Shown: in pieces, positions 1 to 5,253 of the stretch
Layout: the number at the start of each line of letters is the position of its first letter
How positions within the stretch are numbered: position 1 is the stretch's first letter
DNA from: Bacillota bacterium
Lineage (GTDB): Bacteria > Bacillota > Clostridia > Oscillospirales > Acutalibacteraceae
Length of the DNA: 6,670 nt
Assembly (NCBI GenBank): GCA_023420245.1
Contig: JAEZWL010000237.1
Location: forward strand, 1 to 6,670
Direction of reading: 5' to 3'
The notes under the pieces: model-generated
Told to the model about the DNA's origin: nothing
Databases searched by the model: none
Seen by the model: only the letters and a program-made list of their open reading frames with translations
Program-made: the position numbers and the translations under genes

Positions 1-400
1 TCGGCTCGCGAATATCCGGATCATCAATGAGACGAAGGATATTATCATAGGTAGTACGGGCTTTCTGCTCTGCGGCCATATCTTCATGGATATCTGTAAT
101 CGGGTCGCCTTTTACTTGCAGATAAGCAGCTGTGAACGGGCTTCCTGATGAATCTGACGGATAAACGCCGTTGGTATGGTTGACAAAATAAGCATCGAAT
201 CCGCCGGTTTTGATTTGTTCATCGCTCAGGCTACGAGTCAGCTGATGAACGATGGTTCCAATCATCTCTAAATGACCAAGCTCTTCGGTACCGATATCTG
301 TCAGAATTGCTTTTAATTCCGGATACGGCATATTATAGCGCTGGCTTAAATAGCGTAAAGATGCTCCAAGCTCGCCATCCGGTCCTCCGTATTCCAATTT
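1..400 (-). pseudogene. cotJC: 3' fragment of a CotJC-type manganese catalase gene, interrupted by the prophage
   Basis: The frame is open to the left window edge and encodes about 132 residues of the manganese catalase/CotJC family. Visible family motifs are YGGPDGELGASLRYLSQR, DIGTEELGHLEMIGT, the KGDPITDIHEDMAAEQKAR block and the end DDPDIREP. Known family metal ligands map to the Glu of GELGA, the Glu and His of EELGHLE and the Glu of AAEQKAR; the last His would lie beyond the window. Family members usually have about 20-30 residues before YGGPDGE. Here similarity ends at about position 395 and the frame meets a TAA at 410-412, with no ATG and no Shine-Dalgarno. An in-frame TTG at 395-397 exists but has no ribosome binding site. 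The fragment reads in the same direction as the prophage genes. I conclude that it is the 3' part of a gene split by insertion. A generic non-spore manganese catalase is possible; CotJC is favoured by resemblance only. Confidence -1.
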
Positions 401-415
401 GTTATTTTCTTATGT
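388..415. other. Probable prophage-chromosome junction (att half-site) inside the catalase gene
   Basis: On the minus strand, AT-rich sequence containing a TAA stop changes directly into conserved catalase coding sequence at GAATACGGAGGACC. Coding similarity begins here and phage-cargo sequence ends here, so the recombination point should lie within this stretch. The exact core cannot be fixed without the opposite junction. No integrase gene is visible in the window. Placement inside a protein-coding gene rather than a tRNA 3' end would suit a large serine recombinase, but that is inference. Confidence -1.
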
Positions 416-436
416 TTTTATTAATGAAGGCTCAAC

Positions 437-1096
437 TTACCCTACAAATAAATTTAATTTTTTAATAAAGTGGTTAAAACTAGGAGATTCATTTTGACCC
501 AGTTCCATACAGGAACCTATTTTATTGGCCCATTGACATTTATATGTACCAATTTCCCTATAAGTAGTACATTCTTTTTTCATTTTCCTCAATCCGCCGG
601 GATAAATAACATCAGCCAATAGTTCCCATGAACCAATAACACTATCTGGAATATATCCTATCATTGAATTTAACCTAGCTTGCGGATAAGCCTTTTGAAT
701 GGCTGTAGGATCTCCTAATAACCATGATTCTACTTCTTCAATAGCTAAGCAAAAAAACGTATTAGTTTGTATTAAATTTTCACTCACTAAAGCTGTTAAT
801 TGTTCTTTAAATTTCGCACAATCTTTATTATCACAATCAGCAATTACAAAAATAGCATTATCTTTCCCTGTTGCCTCAAGTTGTTTTGAAATGCCTTTTA
901 AATACATTGGTAAATCACTAAGCAATCTTTGAGTTTTTATATCATTATGTGATTTGATTTTCTTAGGTATTGTACCAATTCCTTTAAATGATTTTATATT
1001 GTATGATAAATCAACATGATTTACGATATATTTTTTCATTATTGTATCAATTAAAGCTCCACCTGACGCATCTTCCACTAAAAAAACTATATACAT
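437..1096 (-). CDS. DUF4276-like TOPRIM-like protein, partner of the upstream ATPase
   Basis: This 219-residue protein resembles the DUF4276 family, whose members often sit beside a stand-alone ABC/AAA ATPase. Visible motifs are FLVEDASGG (residues 5-13, the first acidic motif with Glu8), FKGIGTIPKKI (37-47), IFVIADCDNKDC (82-93, a DxD-type motif with Asp87 and Asp89), LAIEEVESWLLGD (117-129) and a C-terminal SPSFNHFIKKL block. The spacing of the Glu and DxD motifs resembles TOPRIM nucleases of OLD and PARIS AriB proteins, so a metal-dependent nuclease role is plausible; this is inference from family resemblance. I chose the ATG at 1096 because GGAGG lies 8 bases upstream. A TTG at 1111 would put that site inside the coding region. 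There is no signal peptide or membrane segment, so it is probably cytoplasmic. The ATPase stop codon is 15 bases upstream, which supports co-transcription. The gene is AT-rich compared with the lysis genes. Confidence -1.
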   Translation of the reverse strand: MYIVFLVEDASGGALIDTIMKKYIVNHVDLSYNIKSFKGIGTIPKKIKSHNDIKTQRLLSDLPMYLKGISKQLEATGKDNAIFVIADCDNKDCAKFKEQLTALVSENLIQTNTFFCLAIEEVESWLLGDPTAIQKAYPQARLNSMIGYIPDSVIGSWELLADVIYPGGLRKMKKECTTYREIGTYKCQWANKIGSCMELGQNESPSFNHFIKKLNLFVG

Positions 1097-1104
1097 CCAA
1101 TTTG

Positions 1105-1109
1105 CCTCC
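1105..1109 (-). promoter_or_regulatory. Ribosome binding site that sets the DUF4276 gene start
   Basis: GGAGG on the minus strand, between the ATPase stop codon and the ATG at 1096, with an 8-base spacer. It rules against an alternative TTG start at 1111, which would place this site inside the coding sequence, and indicates strong independent translation of the second gene. Confidence -1.
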
Positions 1110-1111
1110 AA

Positions 1112-2341
1112 CTAGTCAAAGTACTGGCTATACCATAAATCACCCAATTCAGCGCCTTCAGCAGCAAGAGATTCGACAAACTCATATGAAGAGGCCCTTT
1201 TAACTTGAGTAAAGCCGTTTTTTTGCTTCTCTAATACCCAAACTTCGTCTGGTGTTAATGCATTTACAAAAAATGGACTATGGGTAGTAATAAAAAGTTG
1301 TTTATTGAATCCCTTTCCAGCATTTTTCTTCATTTCTATTGCTAATTCTGCTAAATATTGATGATATAACCCGTTTTCTGGTTCTTCAATAAAAACAAGT
1401 GACCTTGGAGACTTTTCATTCAACAATAAATAATAAGCGACCAATTTTAATGTGCCATCAGACATTTTTTGAGAATAAAAGTAATCTTTGAAACCAGATT
1501 CCTTAAACTTTAATACTAATTGACCATTTGGCATTTTTTCTGAGGAAATTGCTTCAATACCAGGAATCTTAGTTTGAATATCATTTAGTATTCTACGAAA
1601 TTTATTGGGGTCATCACGCTCCATAAATTGTGCTACATTATTTAGGTTTTTTCCGAACTTATCCAAATACTGTTGTGGACCAGCATTTGGAATTTCTCTA
1701 GCTGCACCTGGAGAAAAATAGCAAAGATACCAACTTTTTATAAAGTTCTTAAATAGTTCAATTCTCGGATGATCTGATAGTTCCCCTAGCGTTACGATTC
1801 CTAATTTACGTGGATCAGATAGTATAACGTCTGTCTTATCTCCTTCTTCCACACCCGTTTCATCATCTGCTCCTCCCTCAATTCCTTTAAAAGCAAATCC
1901 TTTTCCATATTTTAAATGTAAAAATGATAATGGGCGACCAAAGCTTGTTCCGTGACGACGTTGCCGAAGCCTCTCCTCCACTACTACTGGACGTTGATTA
2001 TTGTCTAAACCTATAGCCAATTCGTAAGTTATTGGTTGCGAATTACTGCTTTCACGATAATATATTTGAAACCTAATAGGATCTCTTACTCCCTGAGATA
2101 TAATTTTTTCGTAGCCACCACGACCATTAGCATCACACGCAGATTCTACATCTTTATCAAAACAATCCGCAATAAAACCAAATGAATCAGCTAACGTACT
2201 TTTTCCGGTTCCATTTTTACCAATTATAGCAATAATATTAGAAAGATCTTTTACACTAGTTGGGTCGCTATAAACTTTTCCTAGCTTCACACTTTTTAGT
2301 GATCCAAAATTTTGAATTTGGATTCCAGATATCTTACCCAT
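1112..2341 (-). CDS. Stand-alone ABC/AAA-type ATPase (COG4637/AAA_21-like), candidate defence system component
   Basis: This 409-residue cytoplasmic ATPase has the SMC/RecF/OLD-type layout. An N-terminal strand ISGIQIQNFGSLKSVKL (4-20) is followed by Walker A GKNGTGKS (41-48), a middle helical/insert region (about 55-285), an ABC-signature-like YSQKMSDGTLK (289-299), Walker B SLVFIEEPENGL (314-325) with the catalytic Glu pair 319-320, and a switch histidine in FITTHSPFFVNAL (350-362). The C-terminal ELGDLWYSQYFD resembles the tail of ATPases paired with DUF4276 proteins. No Zn-hook and no fused TOPRIM domain are present; the TOPRIM-like partner is the separate downstream gene. It therefore resembles a split OLD-type pair or the AriA ATPase of PARIS. 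I chose the ATG at 2341 because GGAGGAG lies 7 bases upstream; an ATG at 2359 would precede the site. The likely role is phage sensing and control of the partner effector, which is inferred. The gene is markedly AT-rich compared with the lysis genes. Confidence -1.
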   Translation of the reverse strand: MGKISGIQIQNFGSLKSVKLGKVYSDPTSVKDLSNIIAIIGKNGTGKSTLADSFGFIADCFDKDVESACDANGRGGYEKIISQGVRDPIRFQIYYRESSNSQPITYELAIGLDNNQRPVVVEERLRQRRHGTSFGRPLSFLHLKYGKGFAFKGIEGGADDETGVEEGDKTDVILSDPRKLGIVTLGELSDHPRIELFKNFIKSWYLCYFSPGAAREIPNAGPQQYLDKFGKNLNNVAQFMERDDPNKFRRILNDIQTKIPGIEAISSEKMPNGQLVLKFKESGFKDYFYSQKMSDGTLKLVAYYLLLNEKSPRSLVFIEEPENGLYHQYLAELAIEMKKNAGKGFNKQLFITTHSPFFVNALTPDEVWVLEKQKNGFTQVKRASSYEFVESLAAEGAELGDLWYSQYFD

Positions 2342-2348
2342 TATTGCT

Positions 2349-2355
2349 CTCCTCC
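2349..2355 (-). promoter_or_regulatory. Ribosome binding site that sets the ATPase start
   Basis: GGAGGAG on the minus strand with a 7-base spacer to the ATG at 2341. The alternative in-frame ATG at 2359 lies upstream of this site and has no comparable site of its own. Confidence -1.
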
Positions 2356-2358
2356 ACA

Positions 2359-2375
2359 TTAATTATGTTAATTAA
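2359..2375. repeat. 17-bp palindrome near the transcription start of the ATPase operon, possible operator
   Basis: TTAATTA-TGT-TAATTAA is a perfect 7-bp inverted repeat with a 3-bp spacer. It starts 1-2 bases downstream of the predicted -10 box (2377-2382), covering the expected transcription start and 5' leader. A dyad here is a good position for a repressor. The local sequence is very AT-rich, so a chance palindrome cannot be excluded. Confidence -1.
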
Positions 2376-2376
2376 A

Positions 2377-2404
2377 ATATTATCATATTTTGAAATAAAA
2401 TCAA
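2377..2404 (-). promoter_or_regulatory. Predicted sigma-A promoter of the ATPase/DUF4276 operon
   Basis: On the minus strand, a -35 box TTGATT (2399-2404) and a -10 box TAATAT (2377-2382) are separated by 16 bases, and a TG dinucleotide one base before the -10 gives an extended -10. It lies between the strong terminator and the ATPase ribosome binding site, so the cargo operon can be expressed in the lysogen independently of the prophage late promoter. The assignment is by inspection of consensus only. Confidence -1.
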
Positions 2405-2427
2405 TAGAAACATAAACACTAATACAT

Positions 2428-2464
2428 AATAAAAGCGAGTTCAGCTTATGAACTCGCTTTTATT
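2428..2464 (-). terminator. Rho-independent terminator closing the prophage late operon
   Basis: A perfect inverted repeat has 16-bp arms, AATAAAAGCGAGTTCA and its complement, around a 5-base loop. The GC-containing core stem GCGAGTTCA is followed on the minus strand by TTTTATT and on the plus strand by TTTTATT as well, so it can work in both directions. It separates the late lysis genes from the cargo operon and would protect the latter from late transcription. Confidence -1.
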
Positions 2465-2500
2465 AATGGCTATTGTTAGACTGTTCTTAATACATATTTA

Positions 2501-2608
2501 TTACTTGCTATACCTTTTCTTCCTATCAAGTAGATTCATTTCATCATACTTTTCATCTGCTGGCAAAGTATCTACCGCTCCAATCAGAGGCGTAACCGAC
2601 TGCGCTAT
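2501..2608 (-). pseudogene. Possible remnant of a short gene, unrecognised
   Basis: Between the holin-like gene stop and the terminator there is a 35-codon open stretch in one frame that opens directly after a TGA and ends at TAA 2501-2503. It has a charged, ordinary protein-like C-terminal half, ADEKYDEMNLLDRKKRYSK. It has no ribosome binding site and no convincing start; the in-frame TTG and ATG codons are unsupported. It could be the C-terminal tail of a gene whose front was replaced when the holin-like gene arrived, or simply chance coding. I do not recognise the family. The rest of 2465-2620 shows nothing else. Confidence -1.
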
Positions 2609-2620
2609 TGTTCATACTGT

Positions 2621-2902
2621 TCAACTTCCAGTATTTTGTAAAGTCTTAATCAAATCAAATATGTAGTTACTACCACGACTAATTATGATTCCTGTAAGGA
2701 TTGCTCCAACATAAGGTACAGTCGCCATGATTCCGAGTAGAGCAAAGATATCGACATTGTATACCAGCGCTACGGTGACGCTCAGAACTATCCCGACAAG
2801 CATCTGCCATTGAGGCTTCCCTCCAACGAAAAAGGTCTTTGCGTAGGTGATTAAGCCCTCTACAATGATAGACATCATGATTAATGTTAAAAACTTTGAC
2901 AT
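2621..2902 (-). CDS. Small holin-like membrane protein
   Basis: This 93-residue hydrophobic protein has a short N-terminal MSKF, likely membrane helices at about residues 5-22, 34-50 and 52-75, and a short charged tail containing SRGSNYIFDLIK, seen in small clostridial prophage holin-like proteins. It is the last gene of the lysis cassette, 34 bases after the XhlA-like gene. The probable role is to make or help make the membrane lesion that lets the lysin act, inferred from size, topology and position. I chose the ATG at 2902 because an AAAGGA element lies about 11 bases upstream, just after a small GC hairpin. Upstream extension would run into the XhlA-like gene and lacks a site. A nonlytic small membrane protein is the main alternative. 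Confidence -1.
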   Translation of the reverse strand: MSKFLTLIMMSIIVEGLITYAKTFFVGGKPQWQMLVGIVLSVTVALVYNVDIFALLGIMATVPYVGAILTGIIISRGSNYIFDLIKTLQNTGS

Positions 2903-2921
2903 AAAAGTCTTATTCCTTTCC

Positions 2922-2936
2922 GCCGGGTTGACCGGC
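2922..2936 (-). promoter_or_regulatory. Short GC hairpin directly before the holin-like gene ribosome binding site
   Basis: GCCGG and CCGGC pair around a 5-base loop. On the minus strand the stem ends one base before the GAAAGGA ribosome binding element at 2914-2920 and starts at the XhlA-like stop codon. It has no U-tract, so it is not a terminator. It may tune translation or protect a processed mRNA end. Confidence -1.
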
Positions 2937-3227
2937 TTAATGCTTAAAGTATACAATCGCGGCGAGAAACGCCACCACAAGCCACTGTAGGGCGGCGTTT
3001 ATGATGATATCCCAGCGCTTTGCGGGTTTGCTTTCCAGGTCACCCAACCGGTGCTCGTGGTTGTCCAGCTTTTCGTCGTAGTTTTTGAGGATTTCTCCCA
3101 TTTGCACGGACAGCTCGCTCAATTTGTCTGTCTTATCTTCCTGCGTGTCGAGCCGCTCTTTGTCGCGGGCAAAACGTTCGTCAACCACTTTTTGACGCTC
3201 ATTGCACACCCCCTCTGAAACTTCCAT
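2937..3227 (-). CDS. XhlA-like lysis protein (coiled coil plus C-terminal membrane anchor)
   Basis: This 96-residue protein has a charged, heptad-like helical region from about residue 8 to 65 (Glu-Arg-Lys-Asp rich, with LSVQMGEILKNYDEKLDNHE and LGDLESKPAKRWD blocks) and a single membrane helix at about 74-94 ending YFKH. This is the layout of the haemolysin XhlA/BhlA group of Firmicute phage proteins, which act with a holin at the membrane during lysis. The ATG at 3227 has AAGGAGG about 10 bases upstream, and that site starts within one base of the lysin stop codon, so translation is closely linked. It forms the lysis cassette with the lysin before it and the holin-like gene after it. I am fairly sure of the family type; its exact role here is inferred. 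Confidence -1.
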   Translation of the reverse strand: MEVSEGVCNERQKVVDERFARDKERLDTQEDKTDKLSELSVQMGEILKNYDEKLDNHEHRLGDLESKPAKRWDIIINAALQWLVVAFLAAIVYFKH

Positions 3228-3243
3228 GAACCCTTAGCCTCCT

Positions 3244-4143
3244 TTATGCGGCGTAAATTTTAAACTGCTTCACCCCGTTGATATACACACCGGCGGAGGC
3301 TCCCGCCTTTCCGATCCCAACAAAATAGAAATAACTGTCATTACCCTCCCGGTAGCGAGGAAGGATTACAGCAACGCCCTGGGTGCCGATCGTAACCGTG
3401 GGGACTTTCTGCGCGGTCACCTTCATCTGATAGAACTGACCGAGCGCAAGGCGGATATCGGTCGTGGTATCGCTCTTGAAATCAACAATCTGCGGCTTCG
3501 GGAAACCGTTGCATCCGCTGGCGCGGAGGATCGTCGGGTAATCCTTGTAGGCGGTATCCATATCCACATTGCCTTCGATGCCCGGAACCGTGCCGGTGCT
3601 TCCGGTCTGCTGGATTCCGCAAGGATAATCCGGCGCTCCGCTGTAATCCGCCAGCCACACATCGTATTTTGAGCGGGTATCTGCGGTAAAATGCCTGGAT
3701 TTGATAAAATCGTTATTGGTATAGAGATTTACAAACCAGCCGTCGGCTTTCATGCTGTCCATAAAAGCGCGGGCCATGCTGTCAATCAGTGCGTTGGTCG
3801 GGGATATGCCCTTCTTTTGCGCATAGGCGATGGAATCGTACTCATAATCGAAAGCGACCGGAAAATCAATTTTGCCTTTATACGGAGCAAGAATCTTCTT
3901 GAATACCTCCGCTTCCTTCAAGGCGTCCGCAACGGATACGGCATAACTGAACCAGTACGCCCCGACATGAAGCTTATTCGCCAGCGCGCCCTGCACGTTT
4001 TCATCAAACTTCGGGTCCTTCTGGCTGATATCATTGCCGAAGCCCGCGCGGATCAGCGCGAAGTCGATTCCGGAAGCGTTCACCTTGCCCCAGTCAATCG
4101 GATTGCCCTTGTTGTTGTGCTTGCTTACATCAATGCCTCTCAT
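3244..4143 (-). CDS. Phage endolysin, GH25 muramidase with C-terminal accessory domain
   Basis: This 299-residue lysin has a GH25 lysozyme domain at about residues 1-205. It starts MRGIDVSKHN (Asp5), has the catalytic FPVAFDYEYD block (Asp99 and Glu101), the NLYTNND and DVWLADYSG strands, and IQQTGS...GNVDMDTAY (Asp194) at the end of the barrel. It cleaves the beta-1,4 bond between N-acetylmuramic acid and N-acetylglucosamine in the host wall at the end of infection. There is no signal peptide, so it needs the holin for export. Residues about 216-299 form a second small beta-rich domain (DTTTDIRLALGQFYQMKVTA through YINGVKQFKIYAA), probably wall binding, of a type I associate with clostridial GH25 proteins. 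The ATG at 4143 has GGAG 7 bases upstream; an open extension to 4302 overlaps the preceding gene and lacks family similarity. The gene lies 16 bases after the membrane-protein gene. Confidence -1.
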   Translation of the reverse strand: MRGIDVSKHNNKGNPIDWGKVNASGIDFALIRAGFGNDISQKDPKFDENVQGALANKLHVGAYWFSYAVSVADALKEAEVFKKILAPYKGKIDFPVAFDYEYDSIAYAQKKGISPTNALIDSMARAFMDSMKADGWFVNLYTNNDFIKSRHFTADTRSKYDVWLADYSGAPDYPCGIQQTGSTGTVPGIEGNVDMDTAYKDYPTILRASGCNGFPKPQIVDFKSDTTTDIRLALGQFYQMKVTAQKVPTVTIGTQGVAVILPRYREGNDSYFYFVGIGKAGASAGVYINGVKQFKIYAA

Positions 4144-4159
4144 AATGTATCTCCGTCTT

Positions 4160-4576
4160 TTATAATAATCTGTATCGTGGTTTTTCCTCGCCGAATAGTT
4201 TCCATCGGAGCCAGTCGTCCAAATAGATTCCGATACCCGAAAGAAAGTACCATGCGGCACTGGCCGGAAGACAAATCTGCCCATAGAAATTGAGCGGTAC
4301 ACTGGAATAGTTCCATACCTGCCAGCCGAACCGGATATTAACGATATATCCCGTCCACAGCTCCAACGTGGTTATGAGAACCGCGCCAATCAGCATTTGC
4401 AACAGGAGCGGTGTTTCCCACGGAAGAAAGCGGTTAATGTATCCCAGGGCGAGAAAACAGATCCCGCCCAGCAGAAACATTGTCCAATGGGAATGACCTC
4501 GGTAAATGATTTCAAGCAGTATGTATATCCCTCCGCCGACCGCAAAGAGAATGAAATTTTTTAAAAGCCTTTTCAT
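4160..4576 (-). CDS. Four-helix membrane protein, PF06541 (CmpB/putative ABC-transporter type IV)-like
   Basis: This 138-residue membrane protein has likely helices at about 7-24, 31-48, 57-75 and 101-120, and a basic/acidic C-terminus. Conserved-looking blocks are LEIIYRGHSHWTMFLLGGIC (21-40), TTLELWTGYIVNIRFGWQVW (69-88) and LNFYGQICLPASAAWY (95-110), which match my memory of the PF06541 family. Its start overlaps the stop of the upstream gene in an ATGA arrangement, indicating translational coupling. Members of this family are frequent beside lysins in clostridial prophages, but their function is not known. No ABC ATPase is nearby, so a transport role is unlikely here. A holin-like or anti-holin role is possible from position alone. 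Confidence -1.
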   Translation of the reverse strand: MKRLLKNFILFAVGGGIYILLEIIYRGHSHWTMFLLGGICFLALGYINRFLPWETPLLLQMLIGAVLITTLELWTGYIVNIRFGWQVWNYSSVPLNFYGQICLPASAAWYFLSGIGIYLDDWLRWKLFGEEKPRYRLL

Positions 4577-5238
4577 TCAGTTACCCCCATGATAGCATTG
4601 TAATTTGCCTGCAGGTCATCCGGCAGTGCGGAGGAGTATGTAATTGCGGTAACCTCTGCCGCCGTGGTGCATCGTCTGATCCAGACGTTCAGGTGATTGC
4701 AAAGCGTCACCTGTTTCATAATGTATGCCTTTGCCGCCGCGTATACGCCCTTGATTTCTTCGGCGGTGAATTGTCGGCAGAGCTGCCCATCGGCGTGATA
4801 TGGGACAGCTGTCGCCCCCTGCGCGACGGCTTCAGCCAGCGCGGAAAGATTTGTCTGATCGGCCATTGTCAAGCTAAAATGCTCCGTAACTTTGCCATTA
4901 GGGACATCAACACCGGCATAAATAGCAGATTGGCAGGCGGCGGAAATTTCGGCCAGCTTTGCGACTTTAACCTGTTCTATGTATACCGTATCAACCTGCT
5001 TTTCATCTTCTGTCCGCTCTACCGGATGACCGTCTATTAGCTTATAGTTATAACACCCGTTTTCATCAACCAGCGGCTTGTCAAAATAGCTTCCCTGTGC
5101 GTGTGCGTATTTGTCGCCGGTACCCTCGTCAATTTCAATCCAGTCGACAAGGTCGGTCAGAAAAATAGAGCTGCCAATTGCTGTGATGCATTTTGAAGAA
5201 TCGACCTTTACATAAACCTTTATGATTTGTTCATTCAT
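4573..5238 (-). CDS. DUF4376-like phage tail-associated protein
   Basis: This 221-residue protein follows the tail-fibre gene by 15 bases. The N-terminal part (about 1-75) is beta-rich and contains the VDWIEIDEGTGDKYAHAQGS and CYNYKLIDGHPV patterns common in proteins encoded after phage tail fibres. From about residue 93 to 195 it matches the DUF4376 pattern: a helix KLAEISAACQSAIYAGVDV, then FSLTMADQTNLSAL, a YHADGQ turn, FTAEEIKGVYAAAKAYI and a HLN helix. It is probably a tail tip or fibre-assembly accessory protein; the function is inferred from context. I chose the ATG at 5238 because GGGAGG lies 9 bases upstream; a TTG at 5247 would be inside that spacer. It ends in an ATGA overlap with the next gene. 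Confidence -1.
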   Translation of the reverse strand: MNEQIIKVYVKVDSSKCITAIGSSIFLTDLVDWIEIDEGTGDKYAHAQGSYFDKPLVDENGCYNYKLIDGHPVERTEDEKQVDTVYIEQVKVAKLAEISAACQSAIYAGVDVPNGKVTEHFSLTMADQTNLSALAEAVAQGATAVPYHADGQLCRQFTAEEIKGVYAAAKAYIMKQVTLCNHLNVWIRRCTTAAEVTAITYSSALPDDLQANYNAIMGVTE

Positions 5239-5253
5239 CGTGAACAACCTCCC

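Noticed and set aside
388..436. Direct or inverted repeats defining an att core
   Set aside because: No convincing repeat is visible at this single junction; the core can only be defined by comparison with the other prophage end.
437..2341. Toxin-antitoxin or Septu-type interpretation of the two cargo genes
   Set aside because: Neither protein is antitoxin-sized, and the second gene has no HNH motif as PtuB would; the acidic motifs fit a DUF4276/TOPRIM-like protein better.
2342..2359. ATG at 2359 as start of the ATPase
   Set aside because: The only good ribosome binding site (2349-2355) lies downstream of it and is correctly spaced for the ATG at 2341.
2448..2666. Hydrophobic 72-codon plus-strand reading frame that could look like a small membrane protein
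   Set aside because: Its ATG lies at the loop edge of the terminator hairpin, it has no ribosome binding site, and it overlaps the holin-like gene 3' end on the other strand.
3691..4293. 200-codon plus-strand reading frame opposite the lysin gene
   Set aside because: It is antisense to strongly supported GH25 coding sequence, has no family resemblance and no ribosome binding site; GC-rich genes often produce such shadows.
4144..4302. Upstream extension of the lysin to a start at 4302
   Set aside because: It would overlap the whole 3' part of the membrane-protein gene, lacks GH25 similarity, and the ATG at 4143 has a good GGAG site and the standard MRGIDVS start.
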